DNA of 64,000 nucleotides from assembly GCA_963691815.1 (NCBI GenBank), contig OY829653.1, positions 4,294,444-4,358,443 on the forward strand. Direction: 5' to 3'. The DNA is from Echiichthys vipera (Eukaryota; Chordata; Actinopteri; Perciformes; Trachinidae). A program made the translations under genes and the position numbers. Of the stretch, positions 56,388-64,000 are shown piece by piece (the stretch's first letter is position 1; the number at the start of each line of letters is the position of its first letter). The notes beneath the pieces were generated by a model that worked only from the letters and a program-made list of their open reading frames with translations, was not told the DNA's origin and made no database searches.

Positions 56388-58090
56388 GACTTGTAGTCTT
56401 CAGCCTCAGTTTAACAGACGACTCACAGCTCTCTCTGGAGCCACAAAAGGCCATATAAACCTTTTTCACATATGCAGTACTCAAGAGTTCCCCTTTAAGA
56501 TTGTTACTGTTAATATGTTAGCATTTTGCTCACAGAGCCGCTACCATGGCTGTAGATGTTTTCCACCTCCTGCTCCTAAAACAGAAGATATCCCCAGTGA
56601 TTAAATGTGCCATTAAACGGTAAAACAGACAGATTTACAGATCCCAGCCTGTAAAGTCTGACGTGTAGAACAAAGAAGGAGTTCATGGTGAATCCCCATA
56701 ACAGTAAACCAGAAGAACTGGCATGAAGAAGTCAGCCAGCTGACGTGGAACGGATTTACTTTTATATAAATAGCAAGTATGTTTTGAGTGTGTGCAGTGG
56801 TATATTTGGTGTCTATGCTAATTTTACTCTGCCTGCGAGCAGTAAACAAGCTGAGCTCAGAGAAGATTGGGGGAGTGAGGGTATTTAACTTTTCCCTCGC
56901 GGGGTGGTCCCGAGGTTGTTAAAACTTTCTGTGCTTGTGCCACAGAGGGACAGTGTGAGTCTGGTTTTAGCCGGTTTCTGATCTCCTCTCTTGAGTGAGT
57001 CATCCTGACACTAACAAGATGTCATCTTATCTCAAATTAGATGCTTGTTTCTGGTCATTGTCGGTTGTATATCGGCACAAAAGTCAACTGCACATGAATC
57101 GATCATTCATGCACATCATTACAGATGGATTTCATTCCCGCTGTTCCTCCCTTCCACCCCCCGTCTCTTTCCCTGCAACATCTGTGTCGAATCTAAAGGA
57201 TACAATGTCACCCCACTCAAGCATACTTAACACTTATCCATCCAATCTGCGGGCAGGTCCCATGACAAGGATCTGCCACGGGACTCACAGCCCATATTGC
57301 TTCTGGATTGGAGCAGGGGTGACCACGGAGGGGGCCTCAGTGAACACGGAGGGCCAGGTTTTGGATTGTTCGAGGGGTTAAACTTTATCCACAGGATTTC
57401 CATCACAAAAGCCTCCTCGGCAGCGAGCAGACGTGACCTTGGGGCCTGCCAGGGACAAACTGAGGAAGTGAATTCACTGAAGCATCCCCCATTCACGTGT
57501 AGGCCTTATAGGTCGCTGTCTATCACACCGCGTACCCGACCCTCACCCCACATCCTCCTCCTCCTGGCCAGAGTGCCTTTATTATGCTGATCTAATGACT
57601 GTTGAGGGTAATCCAAAAGACCTTCATTAGAATGAGGGTGGCGTGTCACACACTCAACCAGATCTGAACTGACACTGGGCACCATACCTGCCAACTTGGG
57701 TGAGCTTCAAAGGCAGCAAAGGCAGCAGAACCTTCCCTGCTTTCTGTATTTTATCAATTATCAAGTGGGACATTCCTTTAGCACTGATGAAACACCTCCA
57801 GAGATGCAAAGAGCGATCAATACAATGCCCAAACAGACAGAGAGCAGCAGGGCCACACAGAGATAAGGTGCTGGAAGATCCTTTAGCAGAGGATGTCGAT
57901 TGTGATAAGTATGTATACGTCGGGTAATAATGCAGAGGAGATAAATATCCCAGGGGGAACAGGGTTGAGGTTGCACAGATATTGGATTGTAAATAAAGAC
58001 GCTTCCGGTATAGTATCTTTAGAACCGGACATATCCCATACAGACATGGACCTTGACACTTCTGTTCAGCTGCAGACGGTACTTTTTACA
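56388..58090. other. Unassigned noncoding DNA
   Basis: No exon or element recognised; several open frames of 60-130 codons overlap on both strands with no motif. Confidence 0.45.
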
Positions 58091-58093
58091 GTA

Positions 58094-58354
58094 GAAGAAG
58101 AAGAAGAATTCCTTTATTTGTCCCGAAATGGGGAAATTCAATTTTCACTCTATTATTATTTTTTTCATGTTACACACACACACAGGCCCGAAATACACAC
58201 ACATGCACAGACAGGACCTATACATGCAATTAATAGAGAGATGTTAGAGCGAGGGGGCTGCCAGTGACCGGCTCCCCGAGCAGTTGGGGGTTCGGTGCCT
58301 TGCTCAACAGCACCTCGGCAGTGCCCAGGAGATGAACTGGCACCTGCCGCCCCA
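58094..58354 (-). mobile_element. tRNA-derived SINE (type A)
   Basis: Minus-strand copy of the 52013 family, with a body of GGTGCCAGTTCATCTCCTGG and AGGCACCGAACCCCCAACTG, then the tail GAATTTCCCCATTTCGGGAC and (CTT)n. The tRNA-like head is truncated near 58354. Confidence 0.75.
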
Positions 58355-58464
58355 ATGTAATGTAGCCGGGGGTATTGACATGTAATAATATTATTAACAT
58401 CTGTTGATTATCACCATTATTAACGGATAGTAAGAGACGTGAACAACAGAAACGAACTGAAAAA

Positions 58465-58755
58465 GCCCCAAAGCAATTTAGGTCAAAAGCAACTGGACTT
58501 GGTTATTTGTCTAGCAAGACGTTTCACCTCTCATCCAAGAGGCTTCATCAGTTCATGTACGCATCTGACCAGGCTGGGACTGGACCAGGACCAGGACCAG
58601 GCTGGGACTGGACCAGGACCAGGACCAGGACCAGGACCAGGCTGGGACTGGACCAACTGGTCCGTTGTGACCTAGACAAATAACCAAGTCCAATTGCTTT
58701 TGACTGAAATTGCTTTGGGGATAACGATGACCTGGACACATGAGAACATCCACAG
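58465..58755. mobile_element. Retroposon-like repeat with CCAGGA minisatellite and inverted ends
   Basis: The left end has GGTCAAAAGCAACTGGAC and the right end carries its complement, giving inverted arms of about 40 bp around a CCAGGA/GGCTGGGACT array (about 58570-58655). Flanks GAACTGAAAAA (58454-58464) and GAGCTGAAAAA (58756-58766) match at 10 of 11 positions, a likely target duplication. Confidence 0.7.
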
Positions 58756-58766
58756 GAGCTGAAAAA

Positions 58767-59514
58767 ACGTTTCATTCCTCACAGCTCCATCAAGCTCTCT
58801 GCGCCAATTGCGGACTACAGTGTTTCTGGCTCCACCTGACAATAGAAATGATAAAAAGAGCCGTTCTAATGTGTAACAAACTGAACTGAAGTGCTTGGTG
58901 GAAACAAGGCTTTAGACACTTGAATGCCAAAAAGTTCGTCATGGTCTTGGATGCTGTGCTGATGGGCCAAGGGGCTTCAAAGCAGACTTTAAAGGCATTC
59001 ATATCTCACTTTAAGACCGGAGTATGCTCGAAAAACATACAATTTGTACAATTTAATGCAAAAGTGATCCGAACGACTACACTCAAAGTCAAAAACGCTT
59101 TTGTTGCACAAACACAAAAAGGAAAGTAATTTTGTGTAGAACGAAAAAGAGAGCTGGAGAGAGAAGTTAAAACCCTGCCTTCACTTTCACGCCTCCACAC
59201 ACCTGGACAATCATCGCGTGAAGTGGCCGTGATTATCGACAAGAATAACAAGCACTTTGGTTAAAGCACACTGATCCCCTTATGCAATTATTGAACAACC
59301 GAGTGCAACGCCATGAAAGCTGTATTATCCCTGTTTGTCCAATTAATTGAATCAAGACACATAAAAGACACAGGGCTCTTGAAGAGACGGGACTATGACA
59401 GCAGTCCTTTTTGGTGCCGCCTTCAAGTTTGGCCTTTTGGAAAAGGTATAAACCCTTTTGTCTCAGACCTGATCCGATTGCATGTCGTACAATTTTGTTT
59501 CAGGAAATTACATT
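58767..59514. other. Unassigned noncoding DNA
   Basis: Nothing recognised. Confidence 0.5.
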
Positions 59515-59517
59515 TCA

Positions 59518-60119
59518 GGGCGCACTCACACTGTCCATCCGTACCGTGCCCAAGCACGTTTCACGGGTAAAGTGTAGTTCGTTTGACCAGTGTGAGTGCA
59601 ACTGTACCGCGCCTAGCTGCGGCACGCTTGCCGGCCACGGCCCGTTTGGGGGAGGTGGGCTTTTGTAAAGCGCGTTTGCACATGTACGAGCACGAGCATG
59701 CGCACGTGTACGAGTACGAGCATGAGGTCTACGGCGGTTCTGAGGTCATTTCCTGTGCTCCTGTTGTGACATAGAAAAAAGAAGGAGGGACCATGCGCGG
59801 ACATTTAAAACAATGGTGGCGAAAGGTTCACGTTGGTGTGATGCGGAGGTGGAGTGTTTACTGCAGATTTGGTCGATGAAAAGATAAAAAACAGTCGACA
59901 AGACGCACAAAAACTCCGAAGTCTATGGAAAGATTTGGAAACAAAGCCACGCATCGCGATTACGTCATCAATGCATGTGACGTGTTACGGCGTGGTGAAG
60001 TATGGACAGCAAGAAGCATTCTCCGAGGCCCAGGTAGTGTGAGTACAAACGGACCTGGAGGGGGGGACAAGTACCCTAAAGCAGGGGGCACGGGACGGAT
60101 GGACAGTGTGAGTGCGCCC
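59518..60119 (+). mobile_element. PIF/Harbinger-like non-autonomous transposon (copy H, longest)
   Basis: The best-preserved copy, 602 bp. Termini are GGGCGCACTCACACTG and CAGTGTGAGTGCGCCC with flanks TCA and TTA. A Myb/SANT-like ORF begins at an ATG near 59813 (KGSRWCDAEVECLLQIW), and is broken by the 1-bp deletion TCGATGA; the downstream helix segment DKTHKNSEVYGKIW continues in another frame. In PIF/Harbinger transposons such a protein assists the transposase; here only its N-terminal half remains and there is no transposase. Confidence 0.8.
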
Positions 60120-60122
60120 TTA

Positions 60123-61141
60123 GTCAGTCCACCACTTTTGCTCCAGGCCATTTACGTTCCCCTGAGGATGAACCCTAATGGACTTGGTGAGCCTCTTAAA
60201 TTCTCTCTAGCCCGGCTAAAAAAAATCAAAGTCTACTCAGTATCTCAACATCTACTGGATGGACTGGCAAAGAGTTTTGTACAGAAGGTCCCCAGATGAT
60301 GTATCCTAACAAATCTGGTGATGCTTTGACATTTTTCTTTGGTTTATTGAATGGATTGCTGTGACACTTATGGTCCTCAGAGGATGAACTGGATAACTTT
60401 GATCACTTTTCCTGTCATCAAAAGTCCACATTTTAATTCATCCAACACTTTAGTTTACGACCAAATACCTGCAACACTTATATATCACCATCAACCTCAG
60501 TTGTACTTTGTTTTTAGTTCTAATGAGTGAATGTTCGTATGTACTGCAAACCTGAAATCATCTCGGCGTTACTCAGAGGAGCTGTATGTGAGAGCGTAAA
60601 CGGCTGAATCAATGGGATCAGATATCAAACGGTCTTTGCCCAGCCAGCTCCCTAAACAACTTCTGTGAAATGTCTGATTGAGCACATGTGTGAGAATTCA
60701 CAGTGAATGAGTGTTGTGTGCGTTTGAGCTCAAAGTACAGTTGTGCTTCAGTACAGCCTCACAGAGCTGTTAGCATGGCGCTGGACTCTCCGTCTTGTTT
60801 AATCAACTTAGTGGTCTCTCAGTGTTGTCCTCTTCAGCCCATTTGGTGGGTCCATTATTACAAACTCACGTTGTGCCGACTCAAACCCAGAGCATAATTG
60901 TTAATTGTAGTCTAGAGCTAAGTTTCCCAGAATACCAAATATGTTAGTCTGAATTAGAGGGAATGTGCTCATAATGATGCAGTAGACATCTCAAAGATTG
61001 CTGCACCCGTAAAATTAACAGTCATTTTAATCATAAGCATCATTAAAGGATGGGAACATCCAAATACAGAATTTGCATATATTACATATGTTTTTTTTTT
61101 TCTAATATTGGGGAGAAACATTTATATATTTGTTTTATTTT
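60123..61141. other. Unassigned noncoding DNA
   Basis: Nothing recognised. Confidence 0.5.
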
Positions 61142-61155
61142 ATTCATAGAAACAT

Positions 61156-61455
61156 CATCATCATTCATCTTCAACCGCTTGTCCCTGTCGGGGTCGCGGG
61201 GGGGCTGGAGCTGAACCCAGCTGACATCGGGGCAGCTGAGGCGGGGTTCACCCTGGACAGGACGCCAGAATATCACAGGACACACAGAGACGAACAGAGA
61301 CAGACAACCATTCACACCTACGGGTGATTTAGAGTCATCCATGAACCGAACACCTGCACGTCTTTGGACTGTGGGAGGAAACCGGAGAACCCGGAGAAAA
61401 CCCACGCAGACACGGGGAGAACATGCAAACTCCACACAGAAAGGCTCGAGCCGGG
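61156..61455 (-). mobile_element. tRNA-derived SINE (type C), head-truncated
   Basis: Reverse-orientation copy of the 20541 family, from CATCTTCAACCGCTTGTCCC at the left to GGCTCGAGCCGGG at the right, where the head before the B box is missing. A perfect 14-bp target duplication ATTCATAGAAACAT lies at 61142-61155 and 61456-61469. The truncation at insertion is typical of LINE-driven retroposition. Confidence 0.87.
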
Positions 61456-61469
61456 ATTCATAGAAACAT

Positions 61470-61934
61470 TCATGTGAATAAATAAATAAACATTAAAGAG
61501 CATTTCCTGGCATTTATCAGCCTCTGACTGATAAAGATACAACAAACAGCTCCAGGCTCCGGCTCCCAAAGAACCAAATTTCATTGTGTGTCACTCGGTT
61601 TTGATGAATTGCCAATTTGTTTAGGATTATGCACCACTAAATCATAATATCATCTCAAATCATTACGGGTCTCAAAGCAGATCCTGCATTACTACTTGCC
61701 CTGTTTACTTCTGCAGGAATATTCCTGCATACTCCTGAACAAATTACACCAGGGTCAGTGGGGGCCCACAGCAAAAGTCTGCCCCGGGGCTCTTTGAGAG
61801 CCACGTTTATGGGTCATGCAAAATGAGTCAAGCTCATGATCGAGAGAGAAGTCACAGTTTAGCAAAAAAACATTAACTCAGACTAAGGCTAGAAAGCTAT
61901 CTACATGATGCTGTTTCTCTTCTACTCGAGTGAC
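61470..61934. other. Unassigned noncoding DNA
   Basis: Nothing recognised. Confidence 0.5.
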
Positions 61935-61937
61935 TAA

Positions 61938-62287
61938 GGGCGCACTCACACTGTCCATCCGTACCTGCCCAAGCACGCTTCACGGCTAAAGTCTAGTTCC
62001 TTTGACCAGTGTGAGTGCAACCGTACCGCGCTTAGGAGCGGTACGCTTGCCGTCAACGGTCCGTTTGAGAGAGGTGGGCTTTTGTAAAGCAGGTTTGCAC
62101 ATGTGTACGAGCACGAGGCCTACGGCGGTTCTTACGTCATTTCCTGTGCGTCCGTTGGGACATAGAAAAAAGAAGGAGGGACCACGCGCGGACATTTAAA
62201 ACAATGGCGGCGAAAGGTTCACGGTGGTGTGATGTGGAGGTGGAGTGTTTACTGCAGATTTGGTCGATGAAAAGATTCAAAAACAGG
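61938..62287 (+). mobile_element. PIF/Harbinger-like transposon, right half lost (copy I)
   Basis: Left terminus GGGCGCACTCACACTG preceded by TAA. The sequence follows copy H through the Myb-like ATG (near 62204; AAKGSRWCDVEVECLLQIW) and the shared 1-bp deletion, then stops at AAAAACAGGA and becomes SINE type C sequence. No right terminus is present. Confidence 0.75.
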
Positions 62288-62587
62288 AGCCGATCCCAAC
62301 TGACATCGGGCGTGAGGCGGGGTCCACCCTGGACAGGACGCCAGTCTATCACAGGACACATAGAGACGAACAGAGACAGACAACCATTCACACCTACGGG
62401 TGATTTAGAGTCATCAATGAAAAGAACACGTGCACGTCTTTGGACTGTGGGAGGAAACCGGAGAACCCGGAGAAAACCCACGCAGACACAGGGAGAACAT
62501 GCAAACTCCACACAGAAGGGCCCCAGCCGGGATTCAAACCAGGAACCCTCTTGTTGTGAGGCGACAGTGCTAACCACAGTGTTGCCC
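62288..62587 (-). mobile_element. tRNA-derived SINE (type C), fused to Harbinger copy I
   Basis: Reverse-orientation SINE whose 3' tail (GGCTCCAGCC.. and GAAT repeats) is missing at the Harbinger junction, while the head, with complement of GGTTTGAATCCC and GTTAGCACTGTCGCC, is present at the right. Loss of the tail and absence of a duplication indicate a rearrangement rather than a clean insertion. Confidence 0.8.
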
Positions 62588-63415
62588 AAATCATATCATA
62601 ATACTGAAATTCAGTTATGACTTTTGGTTTTGGAGTGCCAGCCCAAGAGTTTCAGTGTCTTCATGGCCACCCATGTGAAAGATTTCTGGGGGCTTTAACA
62701 GCGTCCAAATATGGTCCTGAGATCCTGCCGTTGCCGCACACAGTCGGGCTTTGTGACAAATTCTCCAGCTCTAAGCTCTAAGTTTCAGGGTGAAAATGAA
62801 CCTCCTCAGTCCAATAAATCGAAATAATCTGTAAACAAAACTAGAAAAGCACGCTTCAGTCACACTCTGAGCCCGCATGTGTTTTATTGATCCTTAAACA
62901 ATCATCCCTCTGGGCGCTGACGCTGCTAACCCTATTGTATAATCATTTATTCGTTTTTCTGCCCAAAAAATATGCACAGCTGTAATTAACTGATATGTCG
63001 CACTGGAGGAGTGAGTTTGTCATCGAGCGCTGGTTCGGAGCCAGCTCTTCAACAATTTATTCCTCATAGTTTACGACTGAGCGTCCCCTCGGGCGCTCCT
63101 GTAGATCTCACAGGATTGACTCTTAAGGAGGCAGAAGAGAAGAACAGTGCTTCCAGTACGCCATTACCTCTGACTATAGGGTTATTAATCCACACAATAA
63201 AGGCTTTAGCTCTCAGCAGCCCAAGTGTTTTACATTTACAGTGTGGGCTTTTAGAGGGAGTTACAACGAGTGTGCAGAAAAAATTCTTTAGTGTTTTACT
63301 CGAGGACTATTTGAGTCACAGAAGGGGGGGTTGCGGTGGTAGCCGTAAATCTTGTTAACCAGAAGCGGAGGAGGTACTCACGTCCTTTATTTAAGCAAAA
63401 GTGGCAAAGATAAGG
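62588..63415. other. Unassigned noncoding DNA
   Basis: Includes a 115-codon open frame at 63011-63358 that is non-repetitive but matches nothing I recognise; there is no visible gene context. Confidence 0.4.
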
Positions 63416-63418
63416 TGA

Positions 63419-63550
63419 GATAAAAGTTGATTTATCCCGAGGGAAATTACCGTGCAGCGTTTGCAATACAAAGAGTGGGAAGAGAGCAAATATAAGAGTC
63501 TAAGATAGCAACAACAATTAAGGGCAAATCCTAAATATACACAATATACA
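63419..63550 (-). mobile_element. LINE 3' end fragment
   Basis: TTGATTTATCCCGAGGGAAA and CAATACAAAGAGTGGGA match the 32811 and 33153 LINE tails in diverged form. Confidence 0.5.
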
Positions 63551-63911
63551 CACGATGCCAAAACCAGGTTGGATTATAAAAGTATAATATGATTAATGAT
63601 AAGGGTCGGTGTAAGTGTAAGAGCTCATGGTAAATACAGAACCAGCAATAGTGCAACAAATACTCCAAATCTCAAGTAAAAGTATTATTTGAACTAAATA
63701 CTTAAAGTACTAATTAGTCAGAAATATGGCTCCTGTTATGGCATTATATAATATTATACTGTAACATTATACAGATACATCAACGTGTAATGTGTATTTG
63801 CTTTACTTGTATATGCTAGTGTAGACAATTTGAGTTATTTTACATCACATTTTATAACTTCATTGTGTGTTTTGTGTGTAGAAACTAAAAATATTTAGTG
63901 TAACTTAACTA
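63551..63911. other. AT-rich unassigned DNA
   Basis: Nothing recognised. Confidence 0.5.
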
Positions 63912-64000
63912 AAGTAGCTCAGTCCATAGGTGATTGGCTGGGAACCGGAGGGTTGCCGGTTCGAGTCTCTGTGTGGACTGGTGGCCAGTTCATCGCATGG
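63912..64000 (+). mobile_element. tRNA-derived SINE (type A) head, cut by window end
   Basis: AAAGTAGCTCAGTCCATAGG (A-box-like) and GCCGGTTCGAGTCTC (B box, about 63956-63968) are at tRNA-like spacing, then GTGGACTGGTGGCCAGTTC as in the 52013 family. It continues beyond the window. Not a tRNA gene: the 3' acceptor arm is replaced by SINE body. Confidence 0.7.

Noticed and set aside
63912..63990. Possible tRNA gene
   Set aside because: Same reason; the head matches the type A SINE family.

Overview
The window looks like teleost fish nuclear DNA. It is AT-rich with long CA/GT and GA/TC microsatellites and many short retroposons and DNA transposons, including repeat types I recognise from bony-fish genomes (tRNA-derived SINEs, LINE tails with GATTCAAG or CTGATT ends, PIF/Harbinger- and hAT-like MITEs, Ty3-type solo LTR). 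I found no convincing host protein-coding gene, no rRNA and no stand-alone tRNA gene. It reads as gene-poor intergenic or intronic sequence whose content is mostly mobile elements.

The one clearly coding object is a full-length non-LTR retrotransposon of the Tx1/L1 type on the minus strand (about 43024 down to 37433). It has an ORF1 with a CCHC zinc knuckle (42821-41505) and an ORF2 with an APE-type endonuclease, reverse transcriptase and C-terminal CCHC motif (41524-37550). Both are uninterrupted. The element sits inside a (GA/TC)n microsatellite, with GA arrays directly abutting both ends, which is what a microsatellite-targeting LINE would leave. The apparent upstream extensions of both ORFs begin with non-ATG codons (GTG and TTG), so I place the starts at the first ATGs.

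Region by region: 1-9.5 kb holds four copies of one PIF/Harbinger-like family (termini GGGCGCACTCACACTG, 3-bp TNA target duplications), some with remnants of a Myb/SANT-like ORF. 9.5-24 kb is largely anonymous, with tRNA-type SINEs, microsatellites, and a possible conserved noncoding block near 23.1-23.5 kb. 24.7-32.6 kb is a repeat cluster: an inverted-repeat element with a CCAGGA-type minisatellite and a 13-bp target duplication, a short Harbinger MITE, LINE 3' fragments, a solo LTR with 5-bp target duplication, a ~0.7-kb unit repeated in tandem 3.2 times, and SINEs. 32.8-37 kb holds LINE tails, a SINE and a hAT MITE with a perfect 8-bp target duplication. 37.4-43.5 kb is the LINE and its GA arrays. 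44.4-45.2 kb is an ~820-bp GT-rich alternating purine-pyrimidine array. 45-52 kb has LINE 3' fragments and, at 51.5-52.4 kb, a duplicated ~180-bp segment, one copy with an open frame and an A-rich 3' end like a retrocopy. 52-64 kb has further Harbinger copies, SINEs and CA arrays.

These elements do not form a pathway. The relations visible here are parasitic and historical: SINEs appear to share 3' tails with LINE fragments, MITEs share internal sequence with a lost autonomous Harbinger, and several elements are nested or fused.
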